Shown one piece after another: positions 1-12,400 of a stretch of 64,000 nt of DNA. The position numbers and the translations under genes are program-made. The stretch lies in the NCBI GenBank assembly GCA_013398955.1, contig VWPU01009596.1, positions 62,001 to 126,000 of the forward strand, in the 5' to 3' direction. The notes under the pieces were generated by a model. The model saw nothing but the letters and a program-made list of their open reading frames with translations. It had not been told where the DNA came from and searched no databases. The stretch is from Callaeas wilsoni. Taxonomy: Eukaryota > Chordata > Aves > Passeriformes > Callaeidae. Numbering within the stretch: the first letter of the stretch is position 1; every line of letters begins with the position of its first letter.

Positions 1-946
1 TCTTCTAATGTCAACAAACAATGCAGATATGCAAGTATTTCCTTTTATTTGGGGTGGTGCTGTAGTTTCTTTGATTATTTGTGGTTGTAATAGCAATTGG
101 GAAGTGACCTAGACAACAGCAAAAGAAGGACATTATTATGTCCAGTCTATCATTACCTGCTGATTGCTTTTTCTCCACGGTCAGGAAGCTCATTTCAACA
201 TCAGCTTCAGGCTATCTTAGCAGGAATTAGGAATTGTAATTAGACACAGCCGTGTGTTTTCAGTTTAAAGAATTCAATATTTGAAAATGTAGGGTCAGAA
301 AACAACACAAAGGCAACCATTTCCAAAAATGTAGTGTCCTGCAGAGGAAGGAGGCCACAGCTTTTACCAAGTCCAGTCATGATGCCCCGGAGAAGCAATG
401 CTTTGTAGAAGCTTTGTGAGGAGGACCTGCTGAATACATAATTTCCTCCAAGGTAATGTCATTCTCTTCCATTTTGCATTGTCATTTTTTGAGCCGCAAT
501 TTAATTGCGCTAGGAAATGGACCTTGGCTTTGATGGAGGACACATCTCCTGAGGTGCAGGTCCAACACATGATGACCACAGCAAGCAAAGACAGCAGGAA
601 CCACTCATCTTTGCCAGAAAAGAGGAGAAGGCACCAGGAAAAGGATTTGGCAATCAGCAGAAAATGGGTAATTAAGGAATGCTATGGGATCTCACTCTCC
701 TCCATGTGGTGTTAGGGGGGGCTACAGTCCTAACACACTTCTGTGGCTATTGCTGCAAGATTTAAATGTTTAAACTTTAAAATTTAAAATTTGTCATTCG
801 TATTCCCTCAGAAGAAAAATGCGCAGAGCCCTGGTGGTGGAAGGATGTCAAAGGCAGTCATGGTAGGATTTCTTCCTTCCTTGTCTTTGTGTACCAATGA
901 CCTTGCAGAGAAAATTAATATTAAATGTTCAGTGCAAGACAGAAAA
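1..946. other. single-copy sequence, no gene recognised
   Basis: AT-rich, apparently single-copy DNA. Short open frames occur on both strands. The minus-strand frame at 364-588 has a hydrophobic start but no recognisable domain and no clear splice sites. I see no repeat family, RNA gene or promoter here. Confidence 0.5.
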
Positions 947-1122
947 CCTCCATTCAGGTGGGTTCAAACAAATCTTCAAATGCTGGAGATTTCCAGTGCA
1001 AGTGGAGGGCAACCTGCAAAGATAAAACTTGTCCTCCATTCAGGTGGGTTCAAACAAATCTTCAAATGCTGGAGATTTCCAGTGCAAGTGGAGGGCAACC
1101 TGCAAAGATAAAACTTGTCCTC
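947..1122. repeat. perfect 86-bp tandem duplication (two copies)
   Basis: Positions 947-1032 and 1033-1118 are identical over 86 bp by eye, and four more bases of the unit (CCTC) follow at 1119-1122. The unit begins CCTCCATTCAGGTGGGTTCA and ends GATAAAACTTGT. It is not low-complexity and matches no repeat family I know. Complete identity means a very recent duplication, homogenisation, or an assembly artefact. Overlapping short frames here simply repeat the same peptide and are not evidence of a gene. Confidence 0.95.
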
Positions 1123-3354
1123 AGTCTTGCTTGATTTCCCTCTCGTGATATTTCTTAAACTGCAGTAAACAAAGCATTTAAGTGACAGGGTGTAAATTTC
1201 TGTGTCCTTCAACAGCTGGTGTTAGTGTTCCCAGCACAAGTTTGGTTACTTCAGCATATTTCTCCGGGCAAAATAAAACAACAAAATGAATGTACATGTA
1301 TTTCTGTAAACAAACACACGCATGCACGAATCTGTTCGCATTAGCCATTGTGTAGGAATGTATTTCTCTCAATTAGCCTTTAACCATGCCGGGGATGAAG
1401 TGATGGATCTGACAGGATCTTGTGTGTGCTTTAGTGCTGCTGACTGCTCCTCTGGTTGAACATGTCCAAGAGCAAACATTGCCAGTGAAATGGTTGCTTT
1501 GCATCCTCCTGAGGAAAAATTATGAGGAAAGGTGTCTGTTATTTGTTAAATATCAAGCAGAGAGAAACCATTTGTTTCCTCCTCCTGTCTCTTCTTATGG
1601 AGGAAAGGAAACCCACCTTCAGTGAGTGCTTCAGTCTTCAGTTTGCTTGGTCATATCACGTTGGATCATAGTGCATTAATCTCCAGGATGTGATGGCAGG
1701 TTTCCTTTTAGGATAGGTGGTAGCTCCTGCCCATTTGAATAATTCCTCATTTATTTCCTTTTCACGTTTTTTCTCCTGCATTGCACAGCACACCTGTTTC
1801 TTCGTATCTGAAGGAAAGAGCTATTTGTCACTCTGCTTTCACAGACAGAAGGCTGTTGAGCACCAGAAAGAAGGCTGGCAGGAGGTGCCACATCAATATA
1901 GAATACGGTCATAACTCAAAGTGATGAAGCTGAAGGCTGTTTTGCTTCACCTGGAGGAAGGAAAGAAACAGTTTGGAGGCACAAGGTTTGGGAAGACAAG
2001 GCATTCCTACACTGGTGTTCCACAACTCACTGCGACTACTTCATTCACAAAAGGCATTTTTCCTTAGTGCCAGCACAGAGTGAAGGGGCAGAGGAAAGAT
2101 CCAATTCCTCAGATATCTAAAGGTCAGCATTTATTGCTCAGACATTCCTACTGCCTTCTGAGTCAGCCTTACACTCATATTGCCAGTGCAGGACTGACCA
2201 CTATGCAGAAATTACCCGGTTCTTCAGCCTCAGGAGACTGAGAACAATTTAGCTACATTAGCACGTTATTTTCCCCTCTGTAATTAACTCTGCTGTGCTG
2301 ACACTGGAGATCATTCCCTTGCCAAGGAAGATCAGTTCTATAAAAATATTTGCAAAGAACTCATTCCTCTTCTGCTCTGCAGTGAAATTCGGTATTTTTG
2401 CACTGCTTTTCTTCTGAACTCTTCCACTCTCAAGACAGAAGACAAGGGGAAATCATATCTCCTAGTTACAGGCTTTCTGTGGTATCTTAAAACATTGTGT
2501 CATGTTTCATGCTGGTACATACTGTGCTTAAACAAAAAACAATATTTTGTTAGCAGAAGAATTTGAGCCATTAACCACCTCACTTCATAATTTGGGGGAT
2601 ACAGATTTGCAAAGCAGGCTGAGGGCAGACTGAATTTGCAACGAGCTCTGAAGGCGCCAGTAGAAAACCTGTTTCCCTAGAAATTAATTCTGAAAAATGC
2701 TGGTTTTTCATCCAATTGCTCATGCAGTACTGCCATCTCGTGGTCCTTTCTGCTGCACCTCTGCCTTGACAGCAAAAAGCCGGTGGGAAGAGCCTGCTAA
2801 TCCCAGCAGAAATAGTTTATGCTGTTAAATTGTGATCCTGCCAAATGCCTACCTGGATACATGAGCAGGATGTGCTTAGGTCATTTAGGGAAGAGGAGGA
2901 TTCTGCAAACGCATGGACATAGGGAACTTCCAAAAGGACGTTTACCCTGCAAAGGAAACAGTCCAGCTGTATTTTCAAACAGAAAACAAACAACAATTAA
3001 TTACTACCTTCACCTTGAAAAAACAAACAAACAAAACCCAAACTCAAAATACAAAAGCAAAAATAAAATTACAGCTAAAGAGTGGTTGGATTAGGAAGGG
3101 GGCACAAAAGTAATTATAAAACTGTTGGAGTAAGTGCTTTGTGAGCAGCCTGACTTCCAGTTCGGCATTCTCCTCCTTCCCCAAAGACCCACGAGCTGTA
3201 AATGCGTGGTCCCCAGCGATCCCACTGCTAAATATTTTAAAAGCACAGAATGCTCACAGCGAGCTGGTGGGGGCTGTAATGGAATTTGAGCTGCATGGGA
3301 TCACTCACTGGCAAACACATCGACACAGCCAGAGCACGGCTGTAATTCCACAGG
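1123..3354. other. single-copy sequence, no gene recognised
   Basis: No coding gene, RNA gene or known repeat seen. The stretch around 2200-2360 has TAATTAA and other homeodomain-like sites in balanced-composition sequence and could be a conserved non-coding element, but this cannot be tested here. An A-rich patch with CAAA steps lies near 2985-3070. Confidence 0.45.
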
Positions 3355-3436
3355 TGTATGAGTCACCTGCTGAAATCAATGGGACAACGAACCTGCTCGA
3401 GATTACACATGTGCTGACGTCTCCCCCTGAGTCAAG
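3355..3436 (+). repeat. possible ancient amniote interspersed repeat fragment
   Basis: The segment contains the near-palindromic core TGAAATCAATGGGAC followed by ATTACACATGTGCT and CCCCTGAGTCA. This order resembles an old interspersed repeat common in turtles and crocodilians and present as fossils in birds; I recall the consensus only approximately. The 117-codon frame that overlaps it (3141-3494) shows no domain and is probably not a gene. Confidence 0.3.
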
Positions 3437-5188
3437 GCTGCATGTGGAGAATAAATTACCCAGCCAGGCAATTGACGTATCAAGGAAGATGTGAGTTTGA
3501 GATTGGGGTATCTTGATTGCCTTAAGATGCTGAAGGTGCTGTTGGATAATACACAAATAATCCATTAAAAATCTTTTCATCTCCCAGGCTGGCCTGCGAG
3601 CTGTTGACATCAGAGTGTTGCTGCACAAATACCATTTAAGGCTCAGATGTGATCTCTGTTAAGAGATATGGTGGATAAACTTGTGCCCATACCTGACTGG
3701 TGACCCCAAAGGATGTTCAAGCAGTGCTGGTGTTTGGGCCATTTCGTATGGGCTGAATTTTGTTTGCCATCATCAAAGAATTTGGGAGTACATTGCCATG
3801 CTTCCACCAAAGCTGATTTTTTATTACACGTTCCTCTGAACACAAAACTTAGATGATTTTTATTAATGACCATCATCACTGGTGATATAAACCTTATAGT
3901 TTTGCAATTTACAGAGATTTTTAGAAAGAAAGAAGATCTTCCTTCTGGCTCATGCTTTACTTTTCAATTGGCTGAGAAGGCTTTGAAGTTTAATAGCAAT
4001 GCAATGGCAAAAAAAGTGCCTGAGCTCTAGGCTTGAAACAGTATTTTGACCTGAGGGGCTGGGTTTCCTTTTTGTTTGTTGTTCAAGTGACTGGCCATTT
4101 ACTGCCTTTCATGTAGCAAATGCTGCTTTCAGAACCACACAGCCATCACTGCACTGAACACTTATTTTGCTGCAGGTAGGAAGTCAAATGTAAGAACTCA
4201 ATATCTTACAGCAAGTGCCGTCTGAGTCTTCTGTGCCCCCATGAACAGGTTTTTTTTCAGTTTCTTACCACAATGTAATATTTCCCTTGACAATTCACAG
4301 ATTAAGTACACGTTTTCCTCTGGCTCTGAAGCAGAGAACACGCAGTGAAGAAAAGGCAAGTCTGTAATTTCATGACGAAATGTCAAGCTGCTCTGGAGCT
4401 GGGCATTTCTCTTTTTTTCCTGTTCTCACATACTTTGTTCACTTCACACTGTTCCTTTTTAGGAGACTAGGTGTGTCCCCAGAAGGGTGTGTAGACTTTT
4501 TAGTTCCATTTTGGACCACTGCAGCCACTTGAAACATCTGTGGACTTAATGAACCATCTCCTCCGACCAGGAGTCAAATGTCAGCTACGATAAATAAGAA
4601 ATACTGGCCCTGGCGACCAGGAAAATGCTGCATCATGTCAATTTTTCTTAGGTTTTTCTCAATGAAAAAACTTTAGAGTGCCACCTAAGAAATTAGCATG
4701 CCCACATGTGCTGAGCTCCAAAATGCCACCAGCAGGAGTCAGCCTCTGTCTCAAGAAGTCTGCCTGTGAAAACAAAGGCTGGAGAAACAAAAACTCTCCC
4801 CGGAAACGTGGAGGGATATTCTGTAGCTCATGGCTGCTTCATCATGACCAAATTGAGCCAACTCTGCAAAAACTTCAGCCTGAGTGAGTCTTGTGCACAC
4901 GACATCCTTCAAAGGACGGTGTTTTCCAATAACAATTACCAAACACAGAAGCCAGGCATCTTCATTTTGTAGGAGTGGCACTTCTCAGAGCATCTGGATG
5001 GATATTTTAAAAGCGCTTTAGCATGTCGAAATTGCACCAGGAAGCCTCGTGAATGTAACCCTTTTGAAAGGGTGTCACATTTTCCTCTTGAAATTGTTAA
5101 TCACAGTAGTCCCTTCCCCTGGCAGGCAGGTGATGCCACATCCTTACAGAGCTATACAGCCTCAGATTGCAGAAGAGTTGCTCCTATC
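3437..5188. other. single-copy sequence, no gene recognised
   Basis: Nothing recognisable beyond single-copy DNA. One splice-site pair (AG before 4132, GT at 4175) encloses a 43-bp open stretch, but pairs of this quality are expected by chance, so I do not call an exon. Confidence 0.45.
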
Positions 5189-5232
5189 AAAAAAAAAAAA
5201 AAAAAAAAAAAGAAAAACAAACAAAAAAAAAA
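5189..5232 (+). repeat. poly(A) run and A-rich tract
   Basis: A run of 23 A (5189-5211) is followed by an imperfect A-rich tail up to 5232. It directly abuts a short CR1-like fragment. No SINE or processed-transcript body is recognisable upstream. Confidence 0.9.
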
Positions 5233-5290
5233 CATTGAAAGGGTGGTCAAGCAAAAACACACCCAGGGAGTGGCTGGGGAAGAGCTGAAA
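5233..5290 (+). mobile_element. short CR1 LINE 3' fragment
   Basis: CATTGAAAGGGTGGTCAAGC is shared with the CR1 copies at 6.68 kb and 12.87 kb (the latter with one change). The CCCAGGGAGTGG that follows matches the usual CR1 order. Similarity fades by about 5290. It lacks the rest of the 3' region and the octamer tail, so it is a small relic on the plus strand. Confidence 0.5.
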
Positions 5291-6617
5291 TGAGTCATGG
5301 ACCACAGCAAGGTCCTTCCTGCCATTCAAGTCTGATGGGTCAAAAGCAGGAGATAAAAATTTGAGGGGGAAATAAAAAAATATTGTCATAAGGACACAAT
5401 GATCATTGCAAGTTTGTTTAGAGTTGCACAAATAAAGGTTAATTCCAGTGATAATAACAGCTATTAGCATTTTGATGACTGAAATTTAGAGTGACTACTG
5501 CATTTGGGCATACTTGAATAAAATTAATATCTACAGTCGCTCTCTATGTCATGTGTTGAAAAGAGAGTGCTTTGTTCTCACCTGATTTTTGTATGTTCCA
5601 CAGTTTTTGCCTTATGCTTTGCTGGAAGAGATGAAGGGATTGATTTGCAAGACATAACTTGCCAAGATTTGCAGAGACAAAAGAAACTGAGCTAATTATA
5701 AGGGCTTTGAAGATAATTCAAATAGTTCGTCAAACCATATGCTGGGATATCAGGGAGTAATGGCAAGCTGGAAATATCCAGCAAAATCCTGAGGCTGTTA
5801 GAAATGTGACACCACACTCTGAGTTCTGCCTAGTGGCCTCATCTGAAGGTAATTTTGAGCACCATCCAAATACTCCAGGTTTCACCACGTCCTTGAAGCA
5901 AGGATGGAAACCCAACTGTCACGTTTTTGAATCCGTCTGCAATCCAGCCTTTCATTCCTCTTTCAGCTCCAGCAAACACCATCATTGTGCAACAGATTTA
6001 CCTAATCAAACCTGTTCAACACATGCTTTTGATGTATTTATGTAGGAAGGTGCCAGGTGATCTCACTGGGCTCTACGCACGTTGGGATGAAGCACCCCTG
6101 ACTCACATCTTATCAATGACTTTTTTCATGCCTTCAGCTCACTGGGAGCACAACCTCTTGGGTAAGTTTAGCCAAAGTTTGTCAAGCGTGGCTACTGGAA
6201 GCGGAGCCGCCTTAGCAGAAGGGGTGTGATCCCAGAGAACGTTGCGCAGCTCCAGGTCACGGTGCAGGTGGTAGAAGAAGCACTTGTTGCTTCTGGAAAA
6301 GAGTGAAATCACGTTTTCAGGACAGACTGGAAAGTTATGGTTTAGCAGGGTAAAAGGGTCATGGTAAGGAAACCCACAGATTATGTGCCATTAGACAGAC
6401 AGGTGTCTTTTGTGCAGAAATTCTGACAGTAAGCAGCCTTCAGCATATAAGGAAGAAAATGAGTGTTTTACTCATTTCTAAAACTTGGGAAGACATTCAG
6501 AAAGTGACTGTTGCAAATTCCGTATTTTACAAAAGATCCTGTGTAAAATGTATACTGTTTAAATCCGGGGGAATTTATATCAATTTCTATACTCTTTTCC
6601 CAAGTAGCAAGTAATAA
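5291..6617. other. single-copy sequence, no gene recognised
   Basis: No domain-bearing frame. A pyrimidine-AG before 6139 and a good GTAAGT donor near 6162 bracket a tiny open stretch, but too little to call an exon. Confidence 0.4.
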
Positions 6618-6877
6618 GCCAAGAGGAAATAACCTCAGGCTGTGACTGGGGGCGTTTAGTTTAGACATCAGGAAAAGATTCTTCATTGAAAGGGTGGTCA
6701 AGCATTGGAAAAGGCTGCCCGGGGAAACGGTTGAGTCACTACTCCTGGAGGGATTTAAAAGATGTGCAGATGTGGCACCTGGGGACATGGGTCAGTGGTG
6801 GCCTTGGCAATGCTAGGTTAATAGCTGGAATTGATGATCCCAAGGGTATTTTCCTACCTAAATAATTTCATTCTACA
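6618..6877 (+). mobile_element. CR1 LINE 3' fragment
   Basis: Plus-strand CR1 3' end. In order it shows AGAGGAAATAACCTCAGG, TTAGACATCAGGAAAAGATT, TTCATTGAAAGGGTGGTCAA, AGGCTGCCCGGGGAAACGG, GTTAATAGCTGGAATTGATG and a degenerate end TAATTTCATTCTA. This is the familiar last ~250 bp of avian CR1, moderately diverged. It carries no intact coding sequence. Confidence 0.85.
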
Positions 6878-7044
6878 CAGAAGTCAGTGGATACACATAA
6901 GTGTAATCATATTTTTTGACTGACTGCATCTCTGAAACAGCAATTGTAAAATTATGAAATGCCACAGTATCTGTACAGAGTACCTAAACTTTAAAAGCTG
7001 ACATGGATGTGATTAATTAATCAGTTCACTGTAAATAAATTATT

Positions 7045-7525
7045 AGACATGGATCATGGATCTATTACAGCAGGACCATAGGAGGGCCACCAAAATGATC
7101 AGAGGACTGCAACCCTTCTCCTGTGAAGACAGGCTGAGAGAATTGATGTTGTTCATCCTGGAGACGAGAGGAATTTGGGAAGAATATACTCCAGCCTTTC
7201 AATGTGTAACAGGGGCTTATAAGATAGATGGAGAAAGGCTTTTTATAGAGCATGTAGTGACAGGATATTTTAAAATGAAAGAGGGTAGATTTAGGCTGGA
7301 TATAAGGAAGAAATTTTTCGGAATGAGAGTGGTGAGGGCACTGGAACGTGCTCTTCAGAAAAGTCATGGATTCAAAATTACTGGAAGTATTCAAGGCCAG
7401 TTTGGATGGGCCTTGAGCAACACAGTCTAGTGAAAGACATCCCTGCCCATGGCAGGGCGTTTGGATTAGCTGATCTTTGAAGGTCTCCTAAGCCAAACCA
7501 TGCTATGGTTCTGTGAATCTCTGTG
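7045..7525 (+). mobile_element. CR1 LINE 3' fragment with end of ORF2 relic
   Basis: A 5'-truncated CR1 of about 480 bp on the plus strand. The first part reads as the C-terminal end of CR1 ORF2, with the motifs RRATKMIRGL and EDRLREL visible in the frame starting at 7056. The DNA then follows CR1 3' order: GAAAGAGGGTAGATTTAGGC, GGATATAAGGAAGAAATTTT, CAAGGCCAGTTTGGATGGG, CCCTGCCCATGGCAGGG. It ends in a decayed octamer tail (TGCTATGGTTCTGTGAATCT). The 124-codon frame is a transposon remnant, not a host gene. It lies about 170 bp after another CR1 relic of a different 3' type. Confidence 0.92.
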
Positions 7526-9030
7526 GCTTTTTCAGACAGCATATGTCTGAAAAGTATTCAAGCTTTGTCTTAACGTTTATTACAAAATTGTGGTAGTGTT
7601 CTGTGGTCAGCCGGACAACTACCTTAGAAATATTTTCTGTACGTTTCCTAAGCTTAATATTTAATAGATATTATATCAAGCAGATGCATGAATGTAGATA
7701 ATGAAGTTAGCCAAAGAAATGTTTGTAAATTACATTGTTTTTTCCAATCTTTCTGAATTTCCTAAAGTGCTAACTGGACAGATTTTAAAAGCTTCATTAT
7801 ATTATTTTCTGTGTAATTTAATGGGACTTCAACAGGAGTAAGACAGAAAGCACAAACAAGTGAAGGGCAGTAATTAAAACTTATGTATGTATTGCATGTA
7901 TACATACAAACACACGTGTGCATGTGTGAGGCACATTATATGGATATTTATACACTCATGCATATACTTTGACTGTAACATTTTCTAAGAAAAATAGATA
8001 ATGATGTGCCTCGATTTTCAGGAGAAGCTGGTGCTTTCTGCCTCTGAAAATTCCAATCACATGTCTGCCACTAAGATATTCACTTTTTCTGGCACATTTC
8101 TCAGGGCATGTGCAGGGAAGACCTGAGGGTCTGCTGGCCTTCCCACAGCACATCTCTTCAGTGGAACTGAATATTTCTGCTGGAACTGAACATGAGTAGA
8201 AGAAATGCGCTAAGCTGAACTGTTGTTACTGCTTTTGCTACGTCTGCAAAATTCTGCATTTTCTTTTGCATCAGAATTTTTCAAGGGAGGCCTCACGTGC
8301 CTTGGTTCACTCATGGTGGAATTATAGTTTATTTTCAGGTTTATGTGAGGAAGGAGTGAAACATTAATTTAATTGCGTTAGTCATATATTGAAATAGTAT
8401 TGGAACACATTGCTCAGTCATGGTGGCGGGATTAGGAAGAAGAGAGAAGGAATTTTGTAGAGCCGAGAAAGCCAGGAACTTGCTTTCAGTAAGAACTCCT
8501 TAGCAGCTCTGTTCCTCTACCTTCTGCTTGATCACACCAGGAACCTGCTTCCTAAACTTGAGATTTTACTTGGAGACTGGGTTTTAGAAACTCCAGCTCA
8601 ACATGTATTTGAAATTATTTTTATCTGCTACAAGACTCCAGGGTAGAGGACACTTTTCCTTTCATACGAGAAAGTGTTGACACAACATTGTGGATGTTTG
8701 GGAAGCTCTGACTCACTCTGCAGAGGATAATGGGTGGGACTTGGATTGAGACCAGAATCCTTTCTTTGGAGAGGGTTTTCACTCAGTTTGCAGTCTGGGA
8801 CAACATTGTGAAAAGTTGTCAATATCGCACTGGCTTCCAAAAGCCGATTTCCCCCTGGATGAAAGGAATGCTATCATTTTCTAGTACTTTCTCCATGTTC
8901 TCAGATGAGATCAAATCTAGCTTGGTCATAGGAGATATTTACTTCGAAATATTTTTTTTTATATTTTGGCTGGTTAGACCACTGCTTTCTTGAAAGTAGC
9001 GTGGTGTTCCTAAGCTGTCTTTAAGAGGAT
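7526..9030. other. single-copy sequence with a short alternating purine-pyrimidine patch
   Basis: Single-copy AT-rich DNA. Positions about 7883-7930 are mostly alternating purine/pyrimidine (TATGTATGTATTGCATGTAT, then ACACACGTGTGCATGTGTG), a composition that can favour Z-DNA or a small cruciform. No gene recognised. Confidence 0.45.
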
Positions 9031-9071
9031 CTTCCCTTCCCTTCCCTTCCCTTCCCTTCCCTTCCCTTCCC
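9031..9071 (+). repeat. (CTTCC)n microsatellite
   Basis: About eight uninterrupted CTTCC units. The same pentamer on the opposite strand (GGAAG) makes the long array next to the assembly gap at 59.9 kb. Confidence 0.97.
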
Positions 9072-9328
9072 TGTATGCTGTTTCCCTCCTCTTCCCCCAC
9101 TTCCTGATCAAAATTCTCCTGTTGGTAGTGTCCCTTCTTCGTTTGCCCTGTCCTGGGGCAGCAGTACACAATTCCAGTGGTTTCACTCAGTGTGAGTAAG
9201 TGTGCCTGGCAATTTGAATACTCTCCCTGCACAGCAAACAGCCAGGGATAGCCAGACCCTAGTTAACATTTTGTTAATTAAAAAATTGGGCCTAAGCTGC
9301 TTCGAGCAAAATAATGGAGCAGATCCTA

Positions 9329-9351
9329 TCTCTCTCTCTCTCTCTCTCTCT
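9329..9351 (+). repeat. (TC)n microsatellite
   Basis: Eleven TC dinucleotides plus one T, uninterrupted, in otherwise single-copy DNA. Confidence 0.95.
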
Positions 9352-12300
9352 TTGGTCCATCACCAGTATCTACGTTGCTGGAACCACTCAGAGTCAAGGA
9401 GTCTGACAGAAATGAGCTTCACCTGCTGTCAGGGTTGCAGCCAATTGGCACAGCATAATCAGCTGTTGTTGGGTGCAAAACAACCAGCTCCAACCTGTTC
9501 TGGAAGCTTGCTCCCCCACTTCACTGCTGTCAGGTTGTTCTCCTCCTTCCTCTCACTCAAAAAATGGTTGTCTTTTCCCCTTCAGTCGACTCTTGTGATT
9601 TTAGAAGACCCTAGGCTTTTCATGTTTTGCACAGCATATGTGTTCTACAGAATAAGTAGCCTGACATCTCTCAATTTAGTTTTATTTCCACCCTGCTGTT
9701 GCAAGTTGCAGGTAAATTCAGCATAGGGGTCCTGACAAGTGTCAGCACTGATGAATGCTTATAACAGAAGAAACAACAAATACTGGGAGTTGTATACCTT
9801 GCATAAATGATTTTTAAAAGATGAGCATCCCCACCTAACCAGACAAAGAGAAGAACAAAACTGCCAGGAAAATAGTTTGTCTGCTAAACTGACTTCCATG
9901 AGCAACATATTCTAGGCAGGAGAAACTTGGCTGAATACATGAAGGAAGGGAAATGAGTTGCACTTTCATTCCTTTGACAAAATGAGGGAGAAGGGGGATA
10001 GAAGATTCAAAAGGGTTATTTCAAGAGGAGAATCTGCAAGAAAACTCAATAAGGAAGGCTGTGGAAAAGGAACTTTTATATGGCCAATGAGATGTGATTC
10101 CAACCTCCAGAGCTAAAAAGGAAAGAGGGTTTTTTTACAGTCTTTGGAAATCAGGGCAGGACAGAAGATTCTTTCAGGTGAAACAATAAATCTTGTGTGA
10201 ATTAGGAGGACTGAAAACTGAAACTGTCAGGACTAAAAGTACTGTGTGATAGGGAAGGGAAAATGTGTTTGAACAATGAAGAACAATCAGAACAGATGGA
10301 AAGGACACTTTACAAAACCATAATATTTTTTAATTAACACTCAATATTTATTCATTACTTTCTCATCTGACAAGTTATAACAAATTTCCACTAACTGGAA
10401 AGCAAGAACTTAAATAAAAATGTAAAACAGTGTATGCAGAACTGTTTTTTCACACGCAGAAACTCTGAAAACCTGTCATGGCATGGACCTCTGGATTTCT
10501 TTTCTCTCTTTGGTGCAAGTATCTCTTTGTAGCCATGAAGTAGTGAAAGATTAAAATAATATAGTGCATAAAAATCGACAAGATCACTAAAATCATATGT
10601 AAGTTGCTGCAACTACTTTGTCTGGCAAACAGAATTCTCATTCAAATAGAAAAACTATGATAGTTCTTTCTATTTAAAAATTAATTAGAAGTGTGCTTGG
10701 ACAATCACAGCCTGTTGAGCTAGCTCGTTTAAATAAATTGCAACTCTTGATCTGTGTGCTTCCACCTTTAAGCAGAAACAGAGTAAATTGATTATTTATC
10801 TCATGTTGATGTTGACATACGAAACAAATCTCTTCATGCTGTGAAATCAGTAATGTTTCAAACAAAAGCTTTGTCGTTGTGTCTGAAAAAAATAATGTTG
10901 GAGACTATTTCCCTAGAAAAACAGAGACAATTGGGAAGGAAAAACAAACAAATCAAGTCTGACACGTTATGCAATGCAGATTCCCTTGGGTGTCAATAAA
11001 CATGGCAAAGCCTGGGAGGGTTTTATGGATCAGAAGTCTAAAGAACAAAGCACAACATTGCACCTTGACAAAAAGTGTCTCATAATGAAGAAATTAAGTG
11101 TTTCCTCCATTGAGCCCCAGTAACCAAAGCAAACAAGGGAATAATAATGAGCCTTGGAAATATTACCCATGAAAGAGGATCATATAGTTTCTTTGATGAA
11201 AAGTGAAAATCACCCCAAATCAAACAAGCCTCTGCACATCGTCACGCTGAGTTCTCACATTTTTGGCTGCAGGCACATTTCATATGTAACCTGGTTTGAC
11301 AAGTTGCACTGGAAGAATGCCAGGGATAGAAAATCTACCTCTTTCAAACTACACAACTGCAATAAATATTAACTTTTTGCACTGATTTATTAATATTTTT
11401 TTCCTTTGAAATAGTGAATGTTAAGGTCCTTCCTTTCCTGGACCATGTCTGAACACCCTTCTCCAAAACTCTTTGTCCCAGAGGTGAACGGAGAACGATG
11501 AATGCTAAAATGTACATGAAGAACTTGACCTGGGCATCAAACTCCAAAACTTACTTTGAAGACTGTGTTTGAGTTGAGGCCTGTCAGAATAAATTCTGCC
11601 TCTGCCGTACTTTGTGCAGTCAGGTGAGTTCAGCAGAATTGCACAGGATGTATACAGCACAGTTTGGTCCATTAGCTTCTACCATTACCTAACCTCCTTT
11701 AGTTTTGGGTGTAATCATCTTAGAGTAGATTAAATCCTGTGCCAGCAGATCCACAGAATCACTGAGTTCCTCAGGACGACTTTTATATTCCAGGTTATAA
11801 ATATATCCTGTGCAGTTGAGGATAAACATCTAATTTCTTAGCAGAGGTTTTCCAAGAAGTTCTAGTTCATGGAACATTTTGATTATTTGAATAATGATAA
11901 TTACACAAAAAGGCAATGCTGATGAGTGATGGACAGAGCAACAGAGACTTTTAAAGTACACTCAGTTTACTTTAATTACCACTTCTGTTTAAACGGGAGG
12001 GCCATTTTGCTAAGGGTTGGCGTATAGCTAGTATTTCCCCCTTATTTTACTCTCAAGATTTTAATATTGGGCTGCTTCTGATTACCCTTCAAATTAGTGG
12101 GAAACATCCTGGCCAGAACAACATGAGGTGCATCAGGCCAGTGACTCCTCTTTAAGGTTGTGTAGGAAGTACATGCAGCAAAGCTTATTGTCTGAACAGA
12201 GGCAGTTCATCAGACCTGTGCAATATTTTGCTGGGAAAATACATAAACAAAGCATATCAGGCCATGCCTTCATGTTCACTAATCCATTTTCAGCATGTCC

Positions 12301-12400
12301 ATGGGGTCTAGTGGAGTCCGTGATCTGAGGACTAGATCTGACACAGACATGTGGCATTGCAGTCTGAAACTGCAATGTTAAGAAGCCTCAGGATTGGCAG
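9352..12400. other. single-copy sequence, no gene recognised
   Basis: No recognisable coding gene. A consensus donor CAG|GTGAGT lies at 11621-11626 after a short open stretch, but no convincing acceptor precedes it. The 174-codon frame at 9202-9726 includes the TC microsatellite and shows no domain. Confidence 0.4.

Noticed and set aside
364..588. Minus-strand frame with a hydrophobic start resembling a signal peptide
   Set aside because: No domain, no clear promoter or splice sites, and overlaps an equally long plus-strand frame; length fits chance.
3141..3494. 117-codon plus-strand frame ending before a GTGAGT donor
   Set aside because: Overlaps a likely ancient repeat and shows no domain.
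4132..4174. 43-bp splice-bounded open interval
   Set aside because: Too short and too common a pattern in 64 kb of non-coding DNA.
7056..7430. 124-codon frame with RRATKMIRGL
   Set aside because: It is the end of CR1 ORF2, part of the LINE relic, not a host gene.
11750..11800. Possible reverse-strand CR1 tail (CACAGAATCACTGAG)
   Set aside because: Match is too short and the sequence after it does not follow CR1.
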